Source: a virus. From it: a DNA stretch of 36,257 nucleotides. Below are positions 17,402-24,504 of this stretch, piece after piece (the stretch's first letter is position 1; each line of letters starts with the position of its first letter). Made by a program: the position numbers and the translations under genes. Location: IMG/VR virus record IMGVR_UViG_3300035698_002564, positions 1 to 36,257 of that record. The stretch is one strand, 5' to 3'. The notes under the pieces were generated by a model. It made no database searches. It was not told the origin of the DNA and saw only the letters and a program-made list of their open reading frames with translations.

Positions 17402-18004
17402 TTAATTTACTACATTTTCACCTGTAGCAACGGCAACCATTACGTCACTATTAGAGCCTACAACACTAGTTCCTAGTGTAATACCTTCAATAGCTAAGTT
17501 TTGTGTTTGAATAGGCACACCATTAGTGTCGCTTACTCTTACAACTCTTCCGCCAGATACATAAACACTGTAACCAGTTACTGATGTGTCTGTGGCTGTT
17601 GTGATTGTTGTTGCTGTTACAGATGCTACAGTAAACGTATTGTTTAAACTGTTAGTACCTGTAGCATTATCAGCTAGATCAACTACTTTAATAGTGTCAC
17701 CTGCTGCGAATCCAAAAGTTGCTGTATCGTTTACAGTCAAAACTCCTGGAGAAGCATTAGTGAAGCCGCTTATTGTAGCGCCTATTGCTGTGCTTTGGCT
17801 TAATGGAGTAAATCCATTACTTGTTCCTACGGTTCCTGCTGCTACTGTAACGAAATATGCATCTGTCATAGATGAATTCCAGTAGAATTGCCCACCGCTT
17901 GTTATATTGGTTACTGTAATTTCACTTACTGTAAATCCAATGCTTTTGTTTGTTGCTGCTGTTCCTGAAGCGGGATTGCTCCAAGACCAAGTTTTCTGTT
18001 GCAT
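17402..18004 (-). CDS. Putative capsid decoration protein
   Basis: A 200-residue, Thr/Ser/Val-rich, beta-type protein with few charged residues. Residues ~75-155 show an FCCH-like pattern (SPGVLTV, AAGDTIKVVDL, NNTFTV, YVSGG). The flanks look like extended beta segments, with a C-terminus of DVMVAVATGENVVN. It immediately follows the major capsid gene in transcription order, the usual place for decoration or head-fibre proteins. The ribosome site AAAGGAG lies about 10 bases upstream of the ATG. Confidence 0.5.
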   Translation of the reverse strand: MQQKTWSWSNPASGTAATNKSIGFTVSEITVTNITSGGQFYWNSSMTDAYFVTVAAGTVGTSNGFTPLSQSTAIGATISGFTNASPGVLTVNDTATFGFAAGDTIKVVDLADNATGTNSLNNTFTVASVTATTITTATDTSVTGYSVYVSGGRVVRVSDTNGVPIQTQNLAIEGITLGTSVVGSNSDVMVAVATGENVVN

Positions 18005-18048
18005 GTTTGTTAAGTCTCCTTTAAATGATTTAATTTATTTGGGTACTA

Positions 18049-19709
18049 CTAAGAATGAGTGCTCGAAAGATTCAACATAAATGAATCATTTAGTATTCTT
18101 GAGACAAACGGATGCGACCACAATTGCTGTTACTTTCGGCTGCACGCCTACTGACCATCTCTGGCGGGGAAGTCTCTTCGGGCCTCCCTCCGTGATTTTA
18201 TTTATTGTCACGGTTCAGACTTTCGCTTACTCTTTCGAGTCTCTTTCGTTAAGTCGTTCAACGCGATTAATTAATATATATCAACTAATCTTCGCCCCTG
18301 TCTTCCTTCAGCTATGCTGCAAGGAGGTCCAAGTCAATTAGAAAGAGTTTATTGTGAGCTGACATTTCACCCACACTTCCACGCTGATGCAATGGATCTG
18401 CACTTCCACCAGAACCAAGCGGCTCTACATAGAAGTTACCTGTCTCTGACTTAAGGTGTACTACTGCGTACGCCTCTTTGCCAACGATAAAGTTATTATA
18501 TACTGCTGGAGTTGCGGCTGATACACTACCTTCTGATGTGTATAACCATCTTACATTCATTCTGTTACTTTTGTGACCATATTACTATGGCGGGGAAACC
18601 TCTTCGGATCTCCCTCTCCTCCTTTACAGAAGAGTTCAGACTTTCGCATCCTCTTTCGAGGTCTTCTTGTTAAGTCGTTCACGGTGACTCTCGTCTTCCG
18701 CCCTGTCACCATATTACGCAGCTTCTTGCATAACGTAGGCTTCCAAGTCAATTAAAGAAGATTTTACACGGGCAATTAAAATAATTTCTTGAAACTTACC
18801 CGTGGAACCCCATTCGGCGTCCAAAACTGTCTGTGAAGACGCGTATGAACTAGATGCTATAAAGTTAGCACATCCCTCAAGGTCATCTAATAGATTTGTA
18901 TCTAAATATGCCCAGAAAGCTGGTCTAATTGGAGCAGTTCCAATTTTGTTTGCTCCGGTGATCATGTCAGAAATCATTTCAGCATTGTTATTAAGCAGTG
19001 TTTTTACGGCTGCATCAATATCTGCCTTTGTTAATTCTGTTGGTGTACCACCATTGGTTCCATTACTACACTGTAAAACAGATGAAGTTGATGCCAAAAC
19101 ATCACGAGTAACTTCGTCCATTGTTTGTGCTAAATTTTGTGCTAATAACCTGCTGGATTCGTTAAGTACTTGATCCTCAACAGTTAACTGCACTTGATTT
19201 GTGATTGTCACGTAATTTCCGTACCACGATACACGTGCTTTTATATCAGTTGCACTTAATGGTGCTCCTGGTGGAGTAATACCGTCATTTAATGGAACTG
19301 GTACTGTAGAAAGTCTTGAATACCTTCTAAATACAATTGTGTCGCCATTTTTTTCTGGAAGAATTCTTTTTTGTGCGAATCGTCCATATATAAGAGTAGG
19401 GTATGCGGTCATTAATAATAACCTGTCATAATCAATCTGTTACTTTCGGCCTACACCTACTGACCATATTGCTATGGCGGGGGTGGTTCTTCGACCTCCC
19501 CTCTGCGATTTTATTTATTGTCGCAGTTCAGACTTTCGTATACCCACTAGGGTCCTCTTCGCTAAGTCGTTTACGGTGACTCTCGTCTTCCGCCATGTCA
19601 TCCTCCTGTTATGCAGCGAGGACCTCCATGTCAATCAGAAGAGGTTTAACGTGCGCATTTACTACTCACGAACCGCTGGTGAAAGCACCGCAGTTGTTGT
19701 CATTGTCAT
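18049..19709 (-). CDS. Major capsid protein, four exons split by group I introns
   Basis: Major capsid protein of the N4-gp56 type, which builds the icosahedral shell on the scaffold. Exons in transcription order are 19709-19664, 19432-18798, 18557-18369 and 18120-18049. They total 942 nt, an open frame of 313 residues plus stop. The joins give VREYYDRLLLMTAYPTLI, EWGSTG-NVRWLYTSEG and RGSVG-WSHPFVSRILND, all family-typical; core landmarks are YGRFAQKR, DGITPPG, SWYGNYV and KEAYAVVHL. Exon 1 starts at ATG 19709 behind TTAAGGAGAC; 19703 is an in-frame alternative. The first intron splits codon 16; the other two lie between codons 227/228 and 290/291. Read without splicing, exon 1 stops at once and exons 2 and 3 run into intron stop codons. 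Confidence 0.88.
18121..18368 (-). ncRNA. Group I intron 3 in capsid gene
   Basis: 248-nt intron without an ORF. P1: exon GUGGGU (18374-18369) with GCUCAC (18359-18354), including G.U and the terminal U.G. P3: CUCUUUC (18347-18341) with GAAAGAG (18247-18241). P7: GACUU (18255-18251) with AAGUC (18222-18218). P8: ACUC-GAAA-GAGU (18240-18229). P9: CCGUGA/UCACGG with the same AT-rich loop as intron 1. P10: 3' exon UGG with UCA. Its P6-like arm is longer and AT-rich, unlike introns 1 and 2. The last base is G (18121). Confidence 0.88.
18558..18797 (-). ncRNA. Group I intron 2 in capsid gene
   Basis: 240-nt intron without an ORF. P1 is perfect: exon ACGGGU (18803-18798) with GCCCGU (18773-18768), the exon U facing G. 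P3: UCUUCUU (18761-18755) with AAGAAGA (18668-18662). P7: GACUU (18676-18672) with AAGUC (18643-18639). P8: CCUC-GAAA-GAGG (18661-18650). P10: 3' exon AAU with AUU before the guide. The last base is G (18558), after GUAACAGAAU. The frame and the family-conserved sequence EWGSTG-NVRWLYT fix both splice sites. Confidence 0.9.
19433..19663 (-). ncRNA. Group I intron 1 in capsid gene
   Basis: 231-nt self-splicing intron without an ORF. P1: exon end CGUGAGU (19670-19664) pairs with GCGCACG (19656-19650), with U.G at the splice site and one A/G mismatch. P3: CCUCUUC (19644-19638) pairs with GAAGAGG (19560-19554). P7: GACUU (19568-19564) pairs with AAGUC (19535-19531). P8: CCC/GGG at 19552-19550 and 19545-19543. 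P9 is CUGCGA/UCGCAG around an AT-rich loop. The 3' exon start AUU pairs with AAU just upstream of the guide (P10). The last intron base is G (19433), after the motif GUAACAG shared by all three introns. Confidence 0.85.
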
Positions 19710-19731
19710 ATTTTAATGTCTCCTTAATTTC

Positions 19732-20421
19732 TCAGAGTAATCCGAGATTTTTACTAACGAGATTCATAAAATCGCCATCAGACATATCTTTATACCTTTT
19801 AGCTTGTGAAATAGGCGACGCAGATCCTGTACTGCCTAATGAACCCGCTCTCTGCGAATTCTCAATTATGCGTTGTGCGTCAGTAGACTTCTTCGCCTTC
19901 TTATTCTCACTTCTGTATTTCTCAGAATTCTTTGCTAAGTGGTATGCCAATTCATAATCTTGTGTTGATTGTAGTGAATTTCGTAACGCTGGGTTTTGAT
20001 TTATAACCTCAGGCAAATAAGTATAAATAATATTCTGATAATCAGGATACTTCTGTGTCATTTTTAACTCATCAATAGACATCGAGTATTGCTTGTTAAG
20101 TTTGCCAATAAATTTTTTGGCCTCCCCAACAGTCAAAACGTCTCCGTCTTCTAAGTCATCAAACTCGTCTTTTTGGGCCTGCGCCTGCGTTTGTGCTTGA
20201 GATGTTTGCATAAGCGTTAAATGATCCTTAATTACCTTTAGTTCGTCCTGTGCTTGCTGTCTTTGCGCCCTTTCAGATTGCAATGCTGTTAACGGTACCT
20301 GCTGTTCTTCATGGCCAGTAGATTCATTAACTTGCTCTGTTTGTGCTGTACTCTGATCAACTGCATTTGGAGCGGCGACCCCCTCAGGTATTTCGCCCGT
20401 ATTTTGTGGATTTTCGTCCAT
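19732..20421 (-). CDS. Capsid scaffolding protein
   Basis: A 229-residue acidic protein, Gln-rich in its first half (QSERAQRQQAQDELKVIKDH, LTLMQTSQAQTQAQAQK). The central predicted helices carry KQYSMSIDELKMTQKYPDYQ. The C-terminal basic end is SPISQAKRYKDMSDGDFMNL. This low-complexity helical composition, directly upstream of the capsid gene and downstream of the portal, is the classic scaffold position. The C-terminal helix would bind the capsid protein. The start has AAAGGAC upstream. Confidence 0.72.
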   Translation of the reverse strand: MDENPQNTGEIPEGVAAPNAVDQSTAQTEQVNESTGHEEQQVPLTALQSERAQRQQAQDELKVIKDHLTLMQTSQAQTQAQAQKDEFDDLEDGDVLTVGEAKKFIGKLNKQYSMSIDELKMTQKYPDYQNIIYTYLPEVINQNPALRNSLQSTQDYELAYHLAKNSEKYRSENKKAKKSTDAQRIIENSQRAGSLGSTGSASPISQAKRYKDMSDGDFMNLVSKNLGLL

Positions 20422-20451
20422 ATTGTCCTTTACGCCCGTAAGTCGGCGGCA

Positions 20452-20820
20452 CTATTTTGTTATATAAGCATTGGGGATGGAAGTTGTCTCTACGATAACT
20501 TCTTCTTTTCTACGTCCAGAAGATGGCAACAACTCGAAATCAAACGGAACTTGTGGCATGTTTACTTCCCACTTAATTGTCCCATCCTTGTTACAAACTT
20601 CCCCTACTACCATTCCAACTTTAGATTCTGGTTTTTTCTTATAGGGTTTTATATATTTCATTAACGTATGCATACCGTCTACATTAACCTTTGCAGGTTT
20701 TGCGAATAAAACTATCCAATACGGCTCTTTTAAATGCTTATTAGCGTTAACAATTTCTTCAATTTGTTTGTTATCATCTTCTATAATTGCGTCTCTGGTT
20801 TCCCCAGCTAGTTGTGTCAT
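20452..20820 (-). CDS. Small protein between portal and scaffold, unknown
   Basis: A 122-residue soluble protein, mixed alpha/beta (KEPYWIVLFAKPAKVNVDG, MVVGEVCNKDGTIKWEVNMP). The composition suggests a small compact domain with a conserved-looking W-I-V-L-F-A-K-P segment near residue 35. It is co-transcribed between the portal-side 56-residue gene and the scaffold. Small genes of unknown function are often found here in N4-gp56-type phages. No function assigned. Confidence 0.6.
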   Translation of the reverse strand: MTQLAGETRDAIIEDDNKQIEEIVNANKHLKEPYWIVLFAKPAKVNVDGMHTLMKYIKPYKKKPESKVGMVVGEVCNKDGTIKWEVNMPQVPFDFELLPSSGRRKEEVIVETTSIPNAYITK

Positions 20821-20827
20821 ATTTTAC

Positions 20828-20998
20828 CTATATACTATTTGGTAATGCTTGTTTTGGATAGCCCTTGCTACCTTGTGAATACTTTTTAATTTTCCCAGCT
20901 TCGTACTTTTGAGCATTTGTATTAATGCTCCTAACTGGACTGGCTTGGGTATTGTCTTTAAGATTAAAGCCCGCGCCATAATTCATATCTTTTTTCAT
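20828..20998 (-). CDS. 56-residue head-region protein
   Basis: An ATG at 20998 behind GAGGAAATT opens a 56-residue frame (MKKDMNYGAGFNLKDNTQAS ... ending ALPNSI) that fills the space between the portal stop (21008) and the next start (20820). It is basic and Asn/Lys/Gln-rich, with no hydrophobic segment. Tight spacing (9 bases to the portal stop, 7 bases to the next ATG) and a good ribosome site support a real gene. It is possibly a small head or scaffold-associated protein. Confidence 0.65.
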   Translation of the reverse strand: MKKDMNYGAGFNLKDNTQASPVRSINTNAQKYEAGKIKKYSQGSKGYPKQALPNSI

Positions 20999-21007
20999 AA
21001 TTTCCTC

Positions 21008-23065
21008 TTATTGTTGCTGACCTTGAATAGGTGCAGCAGGTTGTGGTTGAACCTCTTGTTCAATATCCTGGGCCTGTGCACTTACTTTAGCGCCAACAGC
21101 CTCCCTGTCTACTATCTCTTGTTGTTCAAGCATATTTACAAAATTTAATACCTGCATTATCCTGTCGTCTTTCATCTTCGATATTTCTGTAATTGTCTTA
21201 GCCCTATCTAGTGCTGCCTGTGCTCTATTTTGTTCAGATTCTGATATCCTTTCTGTTGCCAATGCTAGATCGCTCTGGGTCCTTCCCTTGCGCTCTTGTG
21301 CTAATGCTAGTTTTTCTATAGAAGTTGCTTTAGCAAGGTTCATTTGGGCCTCTAGCTGCATTTGTTGTGCTTGTTGTGCTTGTTGTGCTTGTTGTGCCTG
21401 TTGTTGCTCGTTCTGCTCTATTTGTTTATTAAATTCTGATTTACCTTGTAATGGTGCTGCCTTAGCAAGCATGCTAGGTGTTACTACACTGCTCTGAGGG
21501 CCACCTGTTGCGTGGTATAGGTCCATTAATTGTGAGAAATAAATCTGTCTTTGTGAATCTGTTAATACACCTTCTTCTATGCTAATATCGTACTTTAAGA
21601 AGTCTTTTGAATAAAATTGCTGTGTTGGTTCTTGATTTAGTATTCTTTTGACCTTTTCAGGAGTCCAGTTCTGTACCAATTTAAGGACTTTTTTAGATAC
21701 TTGTTTCTGTGCAAACCTAAGGTTGTCGAACATGTCTTGTAGATTAACAATAGACGCAGATTGCCTAAGCATCATCATTAGTCCAGATTCTTGCGCATTC
21801 TCCGTCACTCCAAATGCTGCATCATTAACACCTGCGATATTCATAATATCTTGATCAAATTGCTTTTGTAATTCAAACATACTAGGCGGTATCTGTGCTG
21901 GTGGTATCTTCTCAATATCAGTAGGATCTGCAGAATCCTCTTTCCAAATAACCTTTCCTTGTCCAGACTGGAACAATGATCTTGGATTCACTACTGCCGA
22001 CTTCTTAGCTATCCAACCACTATTAACTTGACTATCAAGTAAATCAATCATTTGAGAACGTCGTTTGTTAGCCTCCTTCTGTGGATCTAACATAACCCTT
22101 ACTAGCGATTGCATCTTTAATTGCCATGTCTCTGCTTCTGGCTCAAATGTAGATATTAATGGTGTAAATGGATACTCGTTCAACCCATATTGATTACGCT
22201 CTGTTCTCATTACCTCATCGTTAACAATTATATGACAGTCTATGAACTTCTTTTGTCTTTTAACTACTGTTAGTTGTGGATATTGTTGTAAATAAAACTT
22301 TAACCCATCTACATTTCCGGTCCACTCCATAAATTCACCAGTCTCGTTGTCGACTATCATGTCTACGCCTTCCCAGCCCTGCTTATAGAATTCATTGTAA
22401 GCCATGAAGTCTTGTCCATTTGGCTGCCTCTGAAATGGCAGTTGAGTAAACTTATCATCTCTTGAATGGCCATATGATGCTAATTGATCTATATCCTTCT
22501 TTTGGCCCGGTAACATCGATATAACCTGATCTCTAGTTAAATACTTTCTCTTTATTACATATGAACAGTCTGAAAAGTCTAATTGTGTGAAGAATGGATC
22601 TACAATAAATCCGTTATACGGTGTACGACCAAAATTTATGTCACCATTAATTGGATCGTCTCGATAGTCAACCCAGATATCTAAAAGATTAAATCCTGTC
22701 TTAAGAGCTCCACCAAATGAATCAGATATTTGTCTATATCCCTCACCTTTATTTAGTGAGTACAGCAATAGTTGTGATAATTGATCAGCAGTCTCTTGGT
22801 CTGAGTTTTCCATTGGAATAACTACAGAAGATAGCCTGTTCTTTCGTTGATAACCTGTGATTAGATTAATATTGCGTCTTATATAGTTGAATTCTAGAGC
22901 ATTCCTCCCCTCATCGAAGAGTTTTTGACGTTCCTTCTCATTCCAACTATCGCCTAGATATGCTCGAAGGTCTCTTTCTGCTAGTGGATAAAACACATTA
23001 GTTGAGAGCCAACTTTCTTCATAATATTCGTTATAATCTTGTAAAATGTTTTCTTTAGTAGCCAC
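21008..23065 (-). CDS. Portal protein (P22-like)
   Basis: A protein of 685 residues from GTG 23065 (AAGGA six bases upstream). An in-frame TTG at 23116 would lengthen it but has no ribosome site. The dodecameric portal forms the DNA entry vertex and docks terminase and adaptor. Family-typical features are an N-terminal DYNEYYEESWLSTNVFYP, RDLRAYLGDSWNEKER and the clip/stem region FIVDPFFTQLDFSDCSYVIK, then a long helical core (NAQESGLMMMLRQSASIVNL). The C-terminus is a coiled, Gln/Ala-rich tail with a QQA repeat (about 80-100 residues). Size is close to the ~700-residue P22-type portals. It follows the small membrane-protein genes and precedes the scaffold region. Confidence 0.82.
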   Translation of the reverse strand: MATKENILQDYNEYYEESWLSTNVFYPLAERDLRAYLGDSWNEKERQKLFDEGRNALEFNYIRRNINLITGYQRKNRLSSVVIPMENSDQETADQLSQLLLYSLNKGEGYRQISDSFGGALKTGFNLLDIWVDYRDDPINGDINFGRTPYNGFIVDPFFTQLDFSDCSYVIKRKYLTRDQVISMLPGQKKDIDQLASYGHSRDDKFTQLPFQRQPNGQDFMAYNEFYKQGWEGVDMIVDNETGEFMEWTGNVDGLKFYLQQYPQLTVVKRQKKFIDCHIIVNDEVMRTERNQYGLNEYPFTPLISTFEPEAETWQLKMQSLVRVMLDPQKEANKRRSQMIDLLDSQVNSGWIAKKSAVVNPRSLFQSGQGKVIWKEDSADPTDIEKIPPAQIPPSMFELQKQFDQDIMNIAGVNDAAFGVTENAQESGLMMMLRQSASIVNLQDMFDNLRFAQKQVSKKVLKLVQNWTPEKVKRILNQEPTQQFYSKDFLKYDISIEEGVLTDSQRQIYFSQLMDLYHATGGPQSSVVTPSMLAKAAPLQGKSEFNKQIEQNEQQQAQQAQQAQQAQQMQLEAQMNLAKATSIEKLALAQERKGRTQSDLALATERISESEQNRAQAALDRAKTITEISKMKDDRIMQVLNFVNMLEQQEIVDREAVGAKVSAQAQDIEQEVQPQPAAPIQGQQQ
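21361..21410. repeat. 9-bp microsatellite in portal gene
   Basis: A short tandem repeat of the unit CTTGTTGTG (minus-strand CACAACAAG, encoding Gln-Gln-Ala) occurs about four to five times in the C-terminal coil of the portal. The unit is a multiple of three, so slippage changes coil length without frameshift. Confidence 0.7.
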
Positions 23066-23113
23066 ATGAATCCTTATTGATAAAGGTGATATTGACAAAA
23101 ATGTCAGATACTG

Positions 23114-23134
23114 CAAAGATTATGCAAATCTTTG
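23114..23134. promoter_or_regulatory. Perfect dyad upstream of the portal start
   Basis: Arms CAAAGATT (23114-23121) and AATCTTTG (23127-23134) flank a 5-base centre. It lies about 50 bases upstream of the portal GTG. It could be an operator or an RNA hairpin that affects portal translation. No partner protein can be named. Confidence 0.4.
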
Positions 23135-23151
23135 GTATATAATTATAGAAA

Positions 23152-23212
23152 GGGGGACGCTGACACTAGCAGGCAGCTACTATTCCACATAGACAGGAGA
23201 TAGACTCCCCCC
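23152..23212. promoter_or_regulatory. Branched hairpin in the gap before the portal
   Basis: GGGGGA at 23152-23157 pairs with TCCCCC starting at 23206. Inside lie two smaller hairpins, TAGC-n5-GCTA (about 23167-23179) and CTAT-n5-ATAG (about 23179-23192), giving a three-way-junction layout. On the minus (coding) strand it is followed by UUUCUAUAAUUAU, so it may act as a weak terminator or processing signal between the lipoprotein gene and the portal. It lacks the T-loop of a tRNA. Confidence 0.45.
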
Positions 23213-23230
23213 GTGTTTATTTGTTTTTGT

Positions 23231-23560
23231 TTACCATTTTAATAGCATGAACTTAAGTTCATATGTATTTGTTTTTGGAATACTAATGGATGGGATTATG
23301 TATGAATCGTCCTGTGTTATCTCTAGTTCGTTACCACGCTTCTCTTCTTCGTTAATTTCAGGTTCGGTAGCCTCATCAGCATTAGTATTTGATAATTCTT
23401 CGACTTTCTTCTTAAGTTCAACGCACTCAGCGGTACGTTCCATAAGAAGTTCTTCTATTTTTTGTTCTTGTTCTGTATTTTGTCTATTAGCATGGCACTT
23501 TAATGCTACCTCGCAGCTAATAAACATAAAAATTATTGTAATGAATAATATCGTCTTCAT
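23231..23560 (-). CDS. Lipoprotein with coiled coil (outer spanin-like?)
   Basis: A 109-residue protein. The N-terminal signal MKTILFITIIFMFISC ends in a lipobox (F-I-S-C16), predicting export and lipidation at Cys16. Residues ~25-60 are a charged coiled coil (EQEQKIEELLMERTAECVEL), followed by an acidic low-complexity stretch and a C-terminal IPSISIPKTNTYELKFML. Lipoprotein plus coiled coil is the layout of an outer-membrane spanin or an exclusion/adhesion lipoprotein. It ends the small membrane-protein cassette upstream of the portal. Only a weak ribosome site is visible. Confidence 0.5.
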   Translation of the reverse strand: MKTILFITIIFMFISCEVALKCHANRQNTEQEQKIEELLMERTAECVELKKKVEELSNTNADEATEPEINEEEKRGNELEITQDDSYIIPSISIPKTNTYELKFMLLKW

Positions 23561-23580
23561 TCTTTTAAAATATGTCTTAA

Positions 23581-23910
23581 TTATTTATTGTCAAGTGTTT
23601 TTTTTGTTTTATCTTTACTTGGCCTTCTAATACCATTATTGATTATGACAAAATTCTCCCTGTCTTCTGGTGAAATATCTACATTTTTAAACAACACATC
23701 GACCCTATCACCTAAAGAAAACATATAATCTCGCATGCTTTCAGCCACCTCTTCTTCTTTTTCCATTATCCAAGCTAGTTTATCTATCCTTGAATTAAAT
23801 TTCTCAAAGGACTCCGCTTGTTTTAATTTAATAATCAAAGCAAAAAAAATCATTCCAATTATAACACCAATAGATGCCGCTAATGAAACGCACAATACCA
23901 TAATATCCAT
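23581..23910 (-). CDS. One-pass membrane protein with coiled coil (inner spanin-like?)
   Basis: A 109-residue protein. Residues ~3-28 form one transmembrane helix (VSLAASIGVIIGMIFFALII). Residues ~29-85 are a charged coiled coil (KQAESFEKFNSRIDKLAWIM). The C-terminus is basic. The topology of a short N-terminal anchor plus a long coil matches inner-membrane spanins (Rz-like), here placed next to two lipoprotein genes. The ATG follows an AGAGGAAG ribosome site lying within the 45-bp repeat also found at 24460-24504. Confidence 0.45.
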   Translation of the reverse strand: MDIMVLCVSLAASIGVIIGMIFFALIIKLKQAESFEKFNSRIDKLAWIMEKEEEVAESMRDYMFSLGDRVDVLFKNVDISPEDRENFVIINNGIRRPSKDKTKKTLDNK

Positions 23911-23952
23911 ACTAATCTTCCTCTTTTACTTTATCACTACTTTGATTCTTTT
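23908..23952. repeat. 45-bp direct repeat, copy 1
   Basis: This segment and 24460-24504 are identical except for one base. On the minus strand each copy carries the end of the upstream gene, the AGAGGAAG ribosome site and the next ATG. In this copy the upstream gene reads KNQSSDKVKEED-stop, while in the other the same bases end the lipoprotein in a different frame (GSKESK-stop). The repeat probably marks the ends of a duplicated module or allows recombination between them. Confidence 0.8.
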
Positions 23953-24205
23953 TACTATCATTATAGGTTAGATCCTTAAGAAATTCGGACAATCCTCTGA
24001 TATCGTTTTCTAATGAAGAAAGCCTATTGCTTAAGTCTTCAATAGCGTCTTTGTTGATTTTTACATCCATCATTAATTGAAATACGGTTAAGCCAGATTC
24101 AACTTCTTTGATCTTACTTTGTTTATTAATAAACCCATAAGACCAAGTGCCAATCGCAGTCCCAATAATAGAACCTATCGTAACACATAATAACGTAATA
24201 TACAT
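23912..24205 (-). CDS. One-pass membrane protein with coiled coil, paralogue
   Basis: A 97-residue protein from the ATG at 24205, chosen because GAGG lies at the proper distance; an in-frame ATG at 24217 lacks a site. Residues ~1-25 (MYITLLCVTIGSIIGTAIGT) are a membrane helix. Residues ~35-85 carry the coil (MMDVKINKDAIEDLSNRLSS) with heptad hydrophobics. The coil motif D-V-K-[IL]-N-[KR]-D recurs in the next gene upstream (24241-24462: LEADVKLNRDSIKGLRD), so the two are duplicates. Spanin- or holin-associated roles are possible, but none is certain. Confidence 0.5.
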   Translation of the reverse strand: MYITLLCVTIGSIIGTAIGTWSYGFINKQSKIKEVESGLTVFQLMMDVKINKDAIEDLSNRLSSLENDIRGLSEFLKDLTYNDSKKNQSSDKVKEED

Positions 24206-24240
24206 ATTAAACCTCATTCATTTCGTTTTATACTTAATTA

Positions 24241-24462
24241 TTATTCTTTAGAATCGAGTCCTTTGTTTAATTTTGATACTAAATCTCGTAACCCCTTAAT
24301 CGAGTCCCTATTTAATTTCACATCCGCCTCTAAGTTTATAATTTTTATAGCAAACTTACCGTTTATTGTGTTCCTAGCTCTAAAAATAAAATTATAAATA
24401 GACTCCCCAATTAAAAACCCAACAACGCAAGTTATTAAATTACATAAAAACGTATAAATCAT
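24241..24462 (-). CDS. Short membrane protein, coil paralogue
   Basis: A 73-residue protein. Residues ~3-27 are a membrane helix (FLCNLITCVVGFLIGESIYN). Residues ~38-70 are a short coil (IINLEADVKLNRDSIKGLRD) matching the coil of the 23912-24205 protein but truncated. The ATG is preceded by the same 45-bp repeat with AGAGGAAG as the 23910 gene. It looks like a shortened duplicate inside the membrane cassette. Confidence 0.5.
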   Translation of the reverse strand: MIYTFLCNLITCVVGFLIGESIYNFIFRARNTINGKFAIKIINLEADVKLNRDSIKGLRDLVSKLNKGLDSKE

Positions 24463-24504
24463 ACTAATCTTCCTCTTTTACTTTATAACTACTTTGATTC
24501 TTTT
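24460..24504. repeat. 45-bp direct repeat, copy 2
   Basis: Second copy of the 45-bp repeat at 23908-23952 (one mismatch). It covers the 3' end of the 57-residue lipoprotein gene, an AGAGGAAG ribosome site and the ATG of the 73-residue membrane gene. Recombination between copies would delete or duplicate the 24241-24462 and 23912-24205 genes as a unit of about 550 bp. Confidence 0.8.

Noticed and set aside
18557-18751. A 64-residue protein encoded within intron 2 (possible intron ORF)
   Set aside because: It lies across the ribozyme core, lacks a ribosome site and has no similarity to homing enzymes.
18312-19412. Three separate broken capsid genes or a frameshifted pseudogene
   Set aside because: The breaks coincide with group I intron structures, and exact splicing restores one continuous family-typical frame; lengths of all exons fit the frame.
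19474-19957. Plus-strand frames opposite intron 1, exon 1 and the scaffold
   Set aside because: They are antisense shadows of the intron and scaffold gene, without ribosome sites.
23152-23212. A tRNA or tRNA-like gene
   Set aside because: The outer stem resembles an acceptor, but there is no T-loop or anticodon arm of proper length.
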